DNA of 64,000 bases from an uncultured SAR86 cluster bacterium (GCA_905478035.1 CAJQGX010000039.1:1-64000), one strand, 5' to 3'. Counted from the stretch's first letter, positions 55,582 to 64,000 are shown. Numbers and translations: made by a program. The notes: generated from the letters alone by a model not told the origin.

Positions 55582-55978
55582 GGATTTACATTTAAAAGTA
55601 TATGTAGAGGACACAGACTTCCAAGGCTTTATATATCATGCAAATTATATTAAATTTTTTGAAAGAGCCCGATCAGAATTTCTTGAATATAATAATATTT
55701 CTCAAAAAAAACTAAGAGACGAAAATCTTGCATTTGTTGTCAAACGAATTGAAACAAATTTTCTGTCTCCAGGTAGGCTTGGAGATGCTTTGTCAGTAAA
55801 GTCTTTAATTGAAAAAAAATCCAATGCCCGCATAATATTTAATCAACAAATAGTTGATTTAAATGATTCAAGGGAGCTATGCAATGCCTTGGTTGAGGTA
55901 TGCTTAATTAACATTAAATCAAAAAAACCTAAACCCTTGCCTGATGATTTACTATTGTTACTTAACGAGGAAAATTAA
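55559..55978 (+). CDS. ybgC: acyl-CoA thioesterase YbgC
   Basis: Hot-dog-fold thioesterase tied to the Tol-Pal cluster and linked to phospholipid enzymes in E. coli. The ATG at 55559 gives 139 aa; the family motif VYVEDTDFQGFIYHANYIKF with catalytic Asp is at about 12-31, followed by FFERARSEFLE. A longer frame from 55493 adds residues unlike the family and lies wholly inside the nuclease gene, so I reject it. Overlaps the nuclease gene by 23 nt; tolQ starts right after the stop. Confidence 0.95.
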   Translation: MKKTFKPKDLHLKVYVEDTDFQGFIYHANYIKFFERARSEFLEYNNISQKKLRDENLAFVVKRIETNFLSPGRLGDALSVKSLIEKKSNARIIFNQQIVDLNDSRELCNALVEVCLINIKSKKPKPLPDDLLLLLNEEN

Positions 55979-56653
55979 ATGAATGACATTTCTGTATTAA
56001 ATCTCTTTCTTGAGGCCGGAGTAGTTGTAAAAATTGTAATGATGCTCTTACTTCTTGCATCACTATTAACATGGATAGTTATAGTTGAGAGATATAACTT
56101 TTATAAAAAAATCAAAGATATTAATTCAAGTTTCCATAATAGATTTTGGAATGGTGAAGATTTAAATACTTTATTTGATGAAATTGAAAGTGAGAATATT
56201 CCTCTTTATGGATCTCTGAGCGTATTTCAAAGTGCTTTCAAAGAATTTAAACAGCTTAATCCTCAAGAGGTCATAACTGAGTTAGACTTAGAGGGAATAA
56301 ACAGATGTATGAGAGTTGCTATCGCAGCTGATGAAGAGGAGATGAATAAACACCTACCTTTTCTTGCAAACGTTGGTTCAGTTAGCCCATATATAGGTCT
56401 TTTAGGGACTGTTTGGGGCATTATGACCTCATTTCAAGGCTTATCTGATGCAACACAAGCAACTATAAATGCAGTGGCGCCAGGTATCTCTGAAGCCCTT
56501 GTAGCAACTGCAATGGGTTTATTTGCTGCTATTCCAGCAGTTATTGCTTTTAATAAATACACTTCTGAACTTGAAACCATGAGCCAATCGACCTTAATAT
56601 TTTCTGAAGAGCTTGCAAGTATTTTTTATAAACAATCTATAAAAAATAAATGA
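55979..56653 (+). CDS. tolQ: Tol-Pal system protein TolQ
   Basis: Inner-membrane pentamer of the TolQ-TolR motor that uses proton force to drive outer-membrane constriction. The 224 aa have three membrane segments (about 15-38, 135-157 and 170-192). Motifs LPFLANVGSVSPYIGLLGTVWGIM and ISEALVATAMGLFAAIPAVIAFN mark the family. It begins with no gap after ybgC and overlaps tolR by 4 nt. MotA/ExbB-type homologues exist, but order with TolR, TolB and Pal settles it. Confidence 0.97.
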   Translation: MNDISVLNLFLEAGVVVKIVMMLLLLASLLTWIVIVERYNFYKKIKDINSSFHNRFWNGEDLNTLFDEIESENIPLYGSLSVFQSAFKEFKQLNPQEVITELDLEGINRCMRVAIAADEEEMNKHLPFLANVGSVSPYIGLLGTVWGIMTSFQGLSDATQATINAVAPGISEALVATAMGLFAAIPAVIAFNKYTSELETMSQSTLIFSEELASIFYKQSIKNK

Positions 56654-57072
56654 TCTATAGGTTAGCTAAGAAAAAAACTCTTAAGGCTGAAATCAATGTG
56701 GTGCCATACATTGATGTCATGCTTGTATTGCTAATTATTTTTATGGTTCTTTCGCCACTACTTATTCAAGGTATTGAAGTTAATCTTCCTAAAACAGATA
56801 CAACAAAAATGAGTGTTCAGAATGAACCATTAGTAATCTCTATAGATAGCTCAGGTAAATATTATTTAAATCTCGGAGAAGAAGCTCTTCCAATAAGTAT
56901 TGATGAGCTTAAAAGGAAATCCATGGTCATTTTTGATGCGAATCCTGATATCGAAGTGGTATTTCAAAGTGATAAAGATGTAACATTTGATAGTGTTGCC
57001 AAGGCTATGGCAGCAATTCAGAGCGTAGGCATATCAAAAATAGGAATAGTGACCACAGGTTATGGAAATTAA
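56650..57072 (+). CDS. tolR: Tol-Pal system protein TolR
   Basis: Membrane-anchored partner of TolQ whose single helix carries the essential proton-binding Asp. The 140 aa include INVVPYIDVMLVLLIIFMV (Asp about 23), then a periplasmic peptidoglycan-binding domain with GIEVNLPKTD and the C-terminal VQSVGISKIGIVT. Length equals E. coli (142 aa). Overlaps both tolQ and tolA, so the stoichiometric partners are translationally coupled. Confidence 0.97.
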   Translation: MIYRLAKKKTLKAEINVVPYIDVMLVLLIIFMVLSPLLIQGIEVNLPKTDTTKMSVQNEPLVISIDSSGKYYLNLGEEALPISIDELKRKSMVIFDANPDIEVVFQSDKDVTFDSVAKAMAAIQSVGISKIGIVTTGYGN

Positions 57073-57694
57073 ATCTGATTATCTTATAGCTTCATTTTTT
57101 TCATTTTTAATACACGCTTCTCTTATTTTATTTTTAATGGATTTCTTTTATTCTGAAAAGCAAATCCGTCCAGTGCTTAGCAAAACAGTAGATGTAAATC
57201 TTATTTTTGAAGAAGAAATAATTAAAACAAAGGAGCCTCTCGCTGTAAATGAAGTACCTATAATTAAAAACACATTTAATAAGACTATAGATAATAAGAT
57301 AATAGAGTTGAGTCAGGATATTGAGAAAATCGGTTCAGATGAAACCTTTATAAATCTAAATGAGCTAATTCAGATAGATAAAGCTGTAATAGCATCAAGT
57401 GAAGAGAAAGAAATCAATCAAATAAGTAATATGATTATAAATATGATTGAATCGGCTTGGGTAAAACCTAAAAATATACAAGAAGGGCTAATTTGTGATC
57501 TGAGATTGGCTGTTAATAAAAATGGAAGGATAGTCTCTGTAAATCTTATTAAAAGCAGTGGTAACATTAGGTTCGATAATTCAGCAATTAAAGCTGTTTA
57601 CAGAGTTGAATCATTTAATTTTTATAATAAAATTTCTAGCAACCTTTATACAGATAATTTTAAAAAAATAGTTATAACTTTTAATCCTTCATGA
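57062..57694 (+). CDS. tolA: TolA, short periplasm-spanning form
   Basis: Links the TolQR motor to TolB and Pal across the periplasm. The 210 aa show one membrane helix (about 8-28), a short middle (about 40-120) without the long Ala/Lys helix seen in E. coli, and a TonB/TolA-type C domain (about 125-210, with IESAWVKPKN and CDLRLAVNKNGRIVSVNLIKSSG). E. coli TolA has 421 aa; the spanning domain II accounts for the loss. Overlaps tolR by 11 nt and tolB by 4 nt. Confidence 0.9.
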   Translation: MEIKSDYLIASFFSFLIHASLILFLMDFFYSEKQIRPVLSKTVDVNLIFEEEIIKTKEPLAVNEVPIIKNTFNKTIDNKIIELSQDIEKIGSDETFINLNELIQIDKAVIASSEEKEINQISNMIINMIESAWVKPKNIQEGLICDLRLAVNKNGRIVSVNLIKSSGNIRFDNSAIKAVYRVESFNFYNKISSNLYTDNFKKIVITFNPS

Positions 57695-58965
57695 AAAAAA
57701 TACTAATAATATTTCTTGTACCACAATTAATTTTTGCCGAGCTTGTTTTGGAGATCACCCAAGGATCAGATGATCCGTTTGTTATCGCTCTGTTAGATTT
57801 TGATGGTCAAGATGAAATTACCAATCAAATAAATACTATAGTTAACAATGATCTTAATAGGACAGGGGAATTTAAGATTATAAAAAAAGATAAGTTGCTA
57901 TCTTCTCCTAAAAGCGAGGAAGAAATTAATTTTAATGATTTTAAGTTGCTCAATATTGATTATATTGTCATAGGATCTTTAGAGTCAGAAAATGAGTTTA
58001 ATCTATCAGCCTCATATCAAATTTTCAGTGTCTTAAGTAAGAAAAAAATAAGAACATCAAAAGTTTTAGGCATCCCAAACAAAATAAAACAATTAGCTCA
58101 CTATATAAGTGATGGAATCTATGAAGAAATTACTGGCTTACAAGGCGTGGCTTCAACAAAAATATTATATGTATCTGAACTAAAAGAAAATAATGAATCT
58201 CTTTATCAGCTTATAGTTGCTGATGCTGATGGAGTCAATGAACAAATACTTTTAAAAAGCTTCGAGCCTATTATTTCACCAGCATGGTCACCTGATTCAA
58301 AAGAAGTAGCATACGTTTCATTTGAGACAGGAATTGCAAAGGTATATATTCAAAATATAGCAAACGGAGATAGAAGGGTTGCAATACAGAACTCTAAACA
58401 GATAAGTTCCCCAGCATGGTCACCAAATGGAAATTTTCTCTCTTTAACAATGTACCAAGATGGCAATGCAGAAATATATATCCTTAACTTAAAAAATAAT
58501 AATCTAACAAGACTTACCAACCACTATTCAATTGATACTGAATCCTCATGGTCTCCTGATGGATCTAGTATCATGTTTACTTCTGGAAGATCTGGCTCAC
58601 CACAGTTATACGAAATTAATCTGAGAAAATTTAATTCAAAGCCACAAAGAATCACATTTGAAGGAAATTACAATGCAAAAGGATCTTATCTTAAGAATGG
58701 TGATGGGATTATATTTGTTCACAGATCTAGTGATGATTTCAAAATAGCATTGAAGTACTTTAATGAGAATTTCATTAGACCATTAACTGAGTCCAAATTA
58801 GATGAGTCTCCTAGTATTTCTCCAAACGGTAATGTGATAATCTATGCTGTAACTGAAAATGGCGAGAATTTGCTATCTGGGCTTACTCTTAGCGGTGCAA
58901 GATTTAGACTTCCAGCAAAAAAAGGTGAAGTAAGAGAGCCTGCATGGTCAGGGTTTTTAAGGTAA
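57691..58965 (+). CDS. tolB: Tol-Pal system protein TolB
   Basis: Periplasmic adaptor that binds Pal and TolA. The 424 aa comprise a signal peptide (about 1-16), an N-terminal alpha/beta domain, and a six-bladed propeller with the repeat SPAWSPDSKEVAYVS, SPAWSPNGNFLSLT, ESSWSPDGSSIMFTSGRSG and so on, which is diagnostic. Length equals the family (430 in E. coli). pal follows 15 nt downstream. Confidence 0.97.
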   Translation: MKKILIIFLVPQLIFAELVLEITQGSDDPFVIALLDFDGQDEITNQINTIVNNDLNRTGEFKIIKKDKLLSSPKSEEEINFNDFKLLNIDYIVIGSLESENEFNLSASYQIFSVLSKKKIRTSKVLGIPNKIKQLAHYISDGIYEEITGLQGVASTKILYVSELKENNESLYQLIVADADGVNEQILLKSFEPIISPAWSPDSKEVAYVSFETGIAKVYIQNIANGDRRVAIQNSKQISSPAWSPNGNFLSLTMYQDGNAEIYILNLKNNNLTRLTNHYSIDTESSWSPDGSSIMFTSGRSGSPQLYEINLRKFNSKPQRITFEGNYNAKGSYLKNGDGIIFVHRSSDDFKIALKYFNENFIRPLTESKLDESPSISPNGNVIIYAVTENGENLLSGLTLSGARFRLPAKKGEVREPAWSGFLR

Positions 58966-58980
58966 TAAACAGGAGATTTT

Positions 58981-59484
58981 ATGAAAAAAACAAATAACAA
59001 GAGCTTTCAAAATTTTTTATGCGCATCTGCATTTCTAATACTTTTATCTTCATGCTCAAGTATGAATGTTACTGAAGAAAGAGTTTATGATGGTGGTATT
59101 AAAACAGTTGAAGCATCTGTTGTAGAGGTTCAGGATTTGGACTATGAGACTAAAGCTATATTTGCTAATGCAACAGTATTTTTTGAATTTGATAGTTACA
59201 ATTTAACTTCAAAATCAATCCAGACCTTAAAAAGTGTTGTATCAGTTATGAATTCAAATATCGATATTGAAATTACATTAGCCGGTCATGCAGACGAAAG
59301 GGGTACTAGAGAATATAACTTAGCTCTCGGTCAAAGAAGAGCAGAATCAGTTAAAGATTATTTCTTGCTTAATGGAATAATGTCATCACGAGTAACTGTT
59401 AAAAGTTATGGAGAAGAGAGACCCTTATCTCTAGGAAATGATGAAGCAAGCTATTCAAAAAATAGGAGAGTAGAAATTAACTAA
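58981..59484 (+). CDS. pal: peptidoglycan-associated lipoprotein Pal
   Basis: Outer-membrane lipoprotein that binds diaminopimelate-type peptidoglycan and is gathered at the septum by Tol. The 167 aa have a lipoprotein signal with LSSC (Cys about 25) and an OmpA C-terminal domain (about 58-167) with FFEFDSYNL, ITLAGHADERGTREYNLALG and the binding residues in RRAESV and NRRVEI. GGAG-type ribosome site just upstream (caggag before the ATG). Length equals E. coli. Confidence 0.97.
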   Translation: MKKTNNKSFQNFLCASAFLILLSSCSSMNVTEERVYDGGIKTVEASVVEVQDLDYETKAIFANATVFFEFDSYNLTSKSIQTLKSVVSVMNSNIDIEITLAGHADERGTREYNLALGQRRAESVKDYFLLNGIMSSRVTVKSYGEERPLSLGNDEASYSKNRRVEIN

Positions 59485-59486
59485 AA

Positions 59487-60137
59487 ATGAAAGAGATATT
59501 TTTTATACCTTCATTTTTATTTTTTTTAATTTTTTCTGTCTTTACGGTTCAGGCTGAAGATAGCGATACTCTTCCTGCTGATATATTGTTTTTAAAAATC
59601 CAAGAACTTGAAGTTGAAATTGCTGACTTAAGAAATAAAGTTGAATCCCAAAGTTACCTTATTAAAAAACTCATAGATGAATCAGTAATTAATGATGAGG
59701 AAGATAGTCTTAATACATTGCCAATTAATGGCAATCTTAGATTTAAGGGAATGGAAGATATTAAAAGCAAAGAAGATGTATTTGAGGGTGCTGTGCAAGC
59801 CCTTGAAGATCAAGATTTGGAAAAAGCATTCTCTCTTTTTTCTTATTTCATAGAAAATTTTAATGATAATGACAAAAAAGCAATTTCTTATTTTTGGTTA
59901 GCTGAAATATCCATTATTCAAAATAATTTAGATGCTTCGCAAAATTATTTTATGGAACTTATCTTATCTTATCCAAATCACTACAGAGTTCCTCTGGCTC
60001 ACAAGAAAATAGGCGATATCTTTCTTAAGAAAAATGACTTAATTAAAGCTAAAGAGAAATATAATTTTGTTGTTAGGGAATACCCAAATGATACTGCTTC
60101 ATCTTTGGCCTTGCAGTTATTGAAAAATATGGAATAA
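59487..60137 (+). CDS. cpoB: cell division coordinator CpoB (YbgF)
   Basis: Periplasmic TPR protein that couples Tol-driven constriction to PBP1B wall synthesis. The 216 aa have a signal peptide (about 1-23), a coiled coil that trimerises the family (about 28-62, ILFLKIQELEVEIADLRNKV), and a TPR region (about 90-216). E. coli has 263 aa; the linker is reduced. Last gene of tol-pal; queE and queC, which follow in pseudomonads, are missing and a tRNA gene comes next, as in many gammaproteobacteria. Confidence 0.93.
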   Translation: MKEIFFIPSFLFFLIFSVFTVQAEDSDTLPADILFLKIQELEVEIADLRNKVESQSYLIKKLIDESVINDEEDSLNTLPINGNLRFKGMEDIKSKEDVFEGAVQALEDQDLEKAFSLFSYFIENFNDNDKKAISYFWLAEISIIQNNLDASQNYFMELILSYPNHYRVPLAHKKIGDIFLKKNDLIKAKEKYNFVVREYPNDTASSLALQLLKNME

Positions 60138-60161
60138 TCACACTTTTTTATGCATAACCGT

Positions 60162-60237
60162 GGGTCGCTAGCTCAGCTGGTAGAGCAGTTGGCTTTTAAC
60201 CAATTGGTCACAGGTTCGAATCCTGTGCGACCCACCA
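60162..60237 (+). tRNA. tRNA-Lys (anticodon TTT), CCA encoded
   Basis: 76 nt that fold as a full cloverleaf: acceptor GGGTCGC with GCGACCC, D arm GCTCAGCTGGTAGAGC, anticodon stem GTTGG/CCAAT with loop CTTTTAA (anticodon TTT), T arm CAGGTTCGAATCCTG and an encoded CCA (60235-60237). A lysine tRNA after the tol-pal cluster is also seen in E. coli and Pseudomonas. Confidence 0.98.
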
Positions 60238-60258
60238 CTCTTAGTGCATAATTGCATT

Positions 60259-61509
60259 ATGACAAATCTTAAAATTATTTTTAATAGATTTACTTCGGTT
60301 TTTACAAGAGATTCATTGCTTGCAAGCTTTCTTTTCTTTTTAGTCTTATCTTCTTGGTATATTCTTCGACCAGTTCGAAATGAAATGGCTGTAGCAAATG
60401 TTGACGAATTACCTCTGCTTTTGGCATTTGGAGCCTTTGCCATGCTTTTGGCTAACCCAGTTTATGCATGGGTTGCATCTAAATCGAATCTTAAAAAAAT
60501 AATAACCTACTGTTATTCATTTTTAATTTTTAATTTACTATTTTTTCTTTTTTCATGGAGAGTTCTTGATCTCGGAAGTTCTATTTGGCTCGGAAGAATT
60601 TTTTATATTTGGTGCAATATTTATTCTTTTTTTGTAGTTTCAATTTTTTGGGTACTGATAATAAATATTTATAGAAATGCTAAATCGAGAAGCTTTTATG
60701 GAGTCATAATGGCTGGAGGCTCATTGGGTGCTCTTTTTGGTTCTGAGATTTCTAAAAGATTTGCATCGTCTTTTAATGATTTTGGTCTTGAGCTCTTTTG
60801 CTTATCAGCAACCATTTTACTTTTTCTAGCAATGCTTACAGGAAGATATCTAACAACCAAAAATGATATTAACCAACAAGATAAAAAGGTTGGTGGAACT
60901 GGTTTTGATGGAATTAAGAATGTTATCCAAGTTGCAGAAATTAGATCTATAGCAATATATGTATGGATATGGACTGGGTTAATGACTGTTCATTGGATGA
61001 CTGCAATAACAATTATAGATGGCTGGTCACAAGATCCTGAAGAGAGAATCGTTTTTTTTAGTTTATTAGAACAAATAGTCACTCCTCTGACCTTAATCAT
61101 GCAATTATTTTTAACCAACCTATCTATTAAATATTTTGGTGTTAAAAAAATATTAATGACATATGGGTTACTTTTTATAATTGTATTTATCTTATATGGA
61201 TTTATGCCTTCAATTACAATCGTTGCAGTAGCAACAGTTACTTTAAGGTTATTTGAATATGGTCTTAACAAGCCAACACGAGAAACTGTTTATAGTACAC
61301 TTGCAAAAAACGATAGATATAAATCATCTGTATTTATAGATACATTTGTATCAAGACTTGGTGATTTGTCTGGAAGTAGTTTTATAGGGGTTGGAAAGCT
61401 GTTTAGTATTGGATTTAGTTCGATGCCACTTATTGCAATTCCTATAGCTGGGGTTCTTTCCTTAGCAGGCTTAAAGATTTCTAAAAATGAGCGACTTAAA
61501 GATTTCTAG
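60259..61509 (+). CDS. NTT-like (ATP:ADP antiporter superfamily) membrane transporter
   Basis: Polytopic protein of 416 aa with about 11-12 membrane segments. The N-terminal SSWYILRPVRNEMAVANVD and the C-terminal NKPTRETVYSTLAKNDRYKSS with FIDTFVSRLGDLSGSSF are the signatures of the MFS-like NTP/NDP translocase group as it occurs in free-living bacteria. The bona fide ATP thieves are found in intracellular bacteria and plastids; the substrate in free-living species is unknown, so I do not name one. ATG 60259 is preferred to a GTG at 60244. The 3' end overlaps bepA by 14 nt. Confidence 0.8.
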   Translation: MTNLKIIFNRFTSVFTRDSLLASFLFFLVLSSWYILRPVRNEMAVANVDELPLLLAFGAFAMLLANPVYAWVASKSNLKKIITYCYSFLIFNLLFFLFSWRVLDLGSSIWLGRIFYIWCNIYSFFVVSIFWVLIINIYRNAKSRSFYGVIMAGGSLGALFGSEISKRFASSFNDFGLELFCLSATILLFLAMLTGRYLTTKNDINQQDKKVGGTGFDGIKNVIQVAEIRSIAIYVWIWTGLMTVHWMTAITIIDGWSQDPEERIVFFSLLEQIVTPLTLIMQLFLTNLSIKYFGVKKILMTYGLLFIIVFILYGFMPSITIVAVATVTLRLFEYGLNKPTRETVYSTLAKNDRYKSSVFIDTFVSRLGDLSGSSFIGVGKLFSIGFSSMPLIAIPIAGVLSLAGLKISKNERLKDF

Positions 61510-62929
61510 TTATATTAATCCTTTCTTTAATAAGAACAATTTTTGTCATAATGCTCTCTGAAACCTGAAAGTTATTCTTAGTGAGTTTTAATGCAAATTC
61601 TAATTGATTTAAAGCTTCTTCATCTCGACCTAGCAAAAGAAGATATTCAGCTCTACTTTGATGATACCCAATAATATTTTTACTAGTTTTTTGAATTTCT
61701 GAAAGCAGCAACCATAGGTCAGGATCAGAGTTTCTTCTCAATATCTGATCTCTAACAATCTCTTCAGAGTTAAAATAAGTACCCATTTCAAGAAGAAGTT
61801 TCGATTTTGTTATTGATAATGGAAAGTTTTTTGGTGATATTTCTAGAAACTTGTCTGCTAAAATTAGAGCTTCATCATATTTTTTTGCCTCTTTCAAAAT
61901 TTCAACCTTTGAAGTATTAAGAAACAAATTTTTTGGATACTTTTTTATTAATTTATTTATTTGCTTAATGCTCAAATTAAAGTTACCTAAATTCTTATTA
62001 GCTAATGAAAGACCGTAGAGATTTGCATCAGATGGATTATCTTCATATGCAAAAGTAAAAGATCTTAATGCATTCTCTGGAATTTTTTCATAGTAAATTT
62101 GCAATCTTGACTTTATTAAAGAGTACTCAAGTGAATTTTTCTTAGTTCCAATCTCAGAAAGGCTTTCTGCTGCATTAAATGCATCATTAATCCTAGATGT
62201 TGAAAGAGGGTGAGTTAATAAGAACTCTGGAGGCAATTCGCCGGAAAGCCTTCTGAGATCATTCATATTTTCGAACATTTCTCCCATAGATTTTGGGTTA
62301 TAACCTGCTTTAATTAAATTAGTAAATCCTACTCTGTCAGCTTCTCTTTCAAATAATCTACTATATCTAAGACTTTCACTTTGCATTAATGCTGGTGCTA
62401 CCGCTATTGCTTCAGGATTATTACTTAAAATGGCTACAGCAATAGATGAAACCAATAATAATGCTGAGGCTAGATTAGAATCTTGGGATTTTAAAATATT
62501 CCTTGCAAAGTGTCTTTGACTTAAATGAGCAAGTTCATGAGAGAGAACTGATGCAAATTGTCCCTCATTATCAGCATTTAAAAATAACCCGCCATTGACG
62601 CCAATAATTCCTCCGGGAGCTGCGAATGCATTTAAGTTGCTGTCATCAATTAAAATAATGTTGAAGTACCTATCTTGAACTTGGCTGTATTCTGAAAGCC
62701 TATAGATCAAAAGTTCAGTATATTCATAGATCAGTGGATCTGAAATTGTCCTTGCTTGTGCAAATATTTGTTTTAAAAACTCGTTACCAATAGCTTTTTC
62801 TTGATCAGACGAAACAGCACCTGAAACTCTATCGCCAAGCTCTGGAAGTAATATATCCTTTTTTTCAAAACCTTGGCCTTGAATAAATACACATAACAAA
62901 AAAAGTGTGAATAATTTAAGTATTTTCAT
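61496..62929 (-). CDS. bepA: periplasmic M48 metalloprotease/chaperone BepA
   Basis: Periplasmic zinc protease with C-terminal TPR repeats that helps LptD and other outer-membrane proteins assemble and removes stalled ones. The 477 aa have a signal peptide (about 1-20), the HELAH zinc site (131-135) in SVLSHELAHLSQRH, the downstream ligand in FEREADRVG, and TPR units (about 290-460). Length equals E. coli (487 aa). Divergent from perM, the same arrangement as in E. coli (bepA-perM). Confidence 0.96.
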   Translation of the reverse strand: MKILKLFTLFLLCVFIQGQGFEKKDILLPELGDRVSGAVSSDQEKAIGNEFLKQIFAQARTISDPLIYEYTELLIYRLSEYSQVQDRYFNIILIDDSNLNAFAAPGGIIGVNGGLFLNADNEGQFASVLSHELAHLSQRHFARNILKSQDSNLASALLLVSSIAVAILSNNPEAIAVAPALMQSESLRYSRLFEREADRVGFTNLIKAGYNPKSMGEMFENMNDLRRLSGELPPEFLLTHPLSTSRINDAFNAAESLSEIGTKKNSLEYSLIKSRLQIYYEKIPENALRSFTFAYEDNPSDANLYGLSLANKNLGNFNLSIKQINKLIKKYPKNLFLNTSKVEILKEAKKYDEALILADKFLEISPKNFPLSITKSKLLLEMGTYFNSEEIVRDQILRRNSDPDLWLLLSEIQKTSKNIIGYHQSRAEYLLLLGRDEEALNQLEFALKLTKNNFQVSESIMTKIVLIKERINITRNL

Positions 62930-63011
62930 CTATTAAAAATCTGTATTTTTTTGATTTGAATATAAAACTAACATAAATAATCTTTTTAGATATAATATAT
63001 TTAATAATAAT

Positions 63012-63029
63012 AATTAGTAGTTACTAATT
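63012..63029 (+). promoter_or_regulatory. palindromic operator candidate between bepA and perM
   Basis: AATTAGTA-GT-TACTAATT is a perfect 8-bp inverted repeat with a 2-bp centre in the 149-bp divergent gap. TATAAT occurs at 62991-62996. The geometry suits a dimeric repressor serving both genes, but the family cannot be told and the AT-rich half-sites reduce confidence. Confidence 0.35.
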
Positions 63030-63078
63030 GTTTGACCATATTATGACTTACATAGTTCACATATATCTTTAAATAAAA

Positions 63079-64000
63079 ATGCTAGATCAAATAAACTCAG
63101 TTTTAAAAAAAATTTTTAGTAATGAAGAAACAATAGTTTTTTCTTTTGTTATTTTTGGCATATTTTTAATAATGACTTTTTTCGGCTCTGTCCTCACTCC
63201 TTTTTTAATAAGTATTGTAGTTGCATATTTGCTTGTAGGTGTGCAGAAGAAAATTGAATCCTTTAATGTTAGCAGCAGAGCTGCTTTAGTAATTACATTT
63301 ACGATATTTATAGTCGCTGGCGCAACAATGTTAATTTGGCTATTGCCTATTCTATATACCCAGCTTCAAACATTTGTTTTAGATGCTCCAAAACTTTTTA
63401 ATGATTTTCTAGAATTTGTATCAACATTGCCTGCTAAATTTCCTGATTTAGTCTCATCAGATCAGATTACAGTTTTTTTCCAGGCTGTTTCTTCAGAGCT
63501 TACATCGGTGACTCAGAATGTTGTTAAATCATCTATTGCTGGCATTCAGAGCACTATCACTATTCTTTTATACATAATACTATTTCCGATACTTGTGTTC
63601 TTTTTTCTATTCGATAGAAAAAATATAATGGATGGCTTATCTAAACTAGTGCCTGGAAAGCGAGAAATGTTCTCAAATATTTGGCTTGAAATGGATGTTC
63701 AGTTAAGTAACTACGTTCGAGGTAAGACTACAGAGATTTTTGTTGTTGGTATTTGTGCAGCTATAATATTTTCTTTAGTTGGCTTAAAGTACTCTGCGTT
63801 GTTATCAGTTTTGGTTGGTTTATCAGTTGTAATACCATATGTTGGAGCCTTTTTGGTTACCGTGCCTGTTGTTATTGTGGGTTTACTTCAATTTGGACTT
63901 GAGAGTGAATTTTATATTCTCATTACTCTTTATCTGTTATTGCAGATCCTTGACGGTAACTTGTTAGTTCCCATAATATTTTCTGATGCAGTAAAGCTTC
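63079..64000 (+). CDS. perM: AI-2E family transporter PerM (partial, runs off window)
   Basis: Polytopic inner-membrane protein of the PerM/TqsA family; the physiological cargo of PerM itself is unsettled. The open frame from ATG 63079 reaches the window edge with 307 codons and no stop. Visible: two N-terminal membrane segments, a periplasmic region, then the family hallmarks NYVRGKTTEIFVVG, SVVIPYVGAFLVTVPVV and LDGNLLVPIIFSDAVKL near the edge. E. coli PerM has 353 aa, so about 45 residues are missing. BepA interacts functionally with nearby outer-membrane assembly; the bepA-perM pair is conserved. Confidence 0.9.
   Translation, partial: MLDQINSVLKKIFSNEETIVFSFVIFGIFLIMTFFGSVLTPFLISIVVAYLLVGVQKKIESFNVSSRAALVITFTIFIVAGATMLIWLLPILYTQLQTFVLDAPKLFNDFLEFVSTLPAKFPDLVSSDQITVFFQAVSSELTSVTQNVVKSSIAGIQSTITILLYIILFPILVFFFLFDRKNIMDGLSKLVPGKREMFSNIWLEMDVQLSNYVRGKTTEIFVVGICAAIIFSLVGLKYSALLSVLVGLSVVIPYVGAFLVTVPVVIVGLLQFGLESEFYILITLYLLLQILDGNLLVPIIFSDAVKL

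Noticed and set aside
60238-60258. tRNA-Lys as an integration site of a genomic island
   Set aside because: No duplicated tRNA 3' end, integrase or composition break is visible up to the window end; the transporter looks like its neighbours in base use.

Overview
The window is AT-rich (about one third GC by eye), almost wholly coding, and has no mobile element, CRISPR array, rRNA operon or prophage. Gene content and gene order are gammaproteobacterial: the mre genes, the lpt/kds/mla remnant, murA, the petABC-sspA block, the dcw division cluster, rpsF-rpsR-rplI-dnaB-alr, pyrG-kdsA-eno-ftsB-ispDF-surE-pcm, recA, aspS-yebC and tol-pal. The strong A+T bias, 1-20 nt overlaps between genes, convergent genes that overlap at their 3' ends, and many deletions inside otherwise conserved clusters point to a genome-streamlined marine gammaproteobacterium, most like the SAR86 type. 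That assignment is inference; no marker gene in the window proves it.

Layout. 1-4814 (+): mreBCD and a short YhdP. 4806-9557 (-): mgtE, rpoN, lptB, lptA, kdsD. 9613-11718 (+): mlaC, ibaG, murA. 11711-12703 (-): DegS-like protease, divergent from zapE. 13834-17992 (+): rplM-rpsI, petABC (bc1 complex), sspA. 17979-19148 (-): LpoA-like lipoprotein, divergent from rsmI. 19995-20323: RNase P RNA. 20407-35978 (+): a 15-gene dcw cluster, mraZ-ftsZ-rsmH-ftsL-ftsI-murE-murF-mraY-murD-ftsW-murG-murC-ddl-ftsQ-ftsA, with ftsZ moved to second place. 36060-39604: rpsF-rpsR-rplI-dnaB-alr. 39688-47030: pyrG to a DUF368 (PopT-type) lipid-carrier translocase. 47025-47348 (-): fdxA. 47478-51011 (+): recA with an SOS box, a thiolase, and a QmcA/NfeD pair. 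51017-52291 (-): proS without its editing domain. 52354-60137 (+): fmdB, aspS, yebC, a PD-(D/E)XK nuclease where ruvCAB normally lies, and ybgC-tolQRAB-pal-cpoB. Then tRNA-Lys, an NTT-type transporter, bepA (-) and the start of perM (+).

The genes work together on the envelope and division: lipid II synthesis (murA, C-G, mraY, ddl, alr, ispDF and PopT for the carrier lipid), its polymerisation (ftsW, ftsI, mreBCD), the divisome (ftsZ, A, Q, L, B, W, I, zapE, tol-pal), and LPS and outer-membrane transport (kdsA, kdsD, lptA, lptB, mlaC, bepA). Translation and DNA replication or repair genes are interleaved.

Most notable: (i) a phage/Hjc-like PD-(D/E)XK nuclease sits exactly at the ruvCAB locus; (ii) ftsZ lies directly behind mraZ, downstream of a promoter embedded in a triple 10-bp MraZ-box-like repeat; (iii) MurD lacks about 90 residues and has Arg for the P-loop Gly; (iv) a gamma-type ProRS has its editing insertion cleanly removed; (v) several proteins that bridge the periplasm are shortened while cytosolic enzymes keep normal length; (vi) probable leaderless mRNAs and a terminator that runs into the next start codon.
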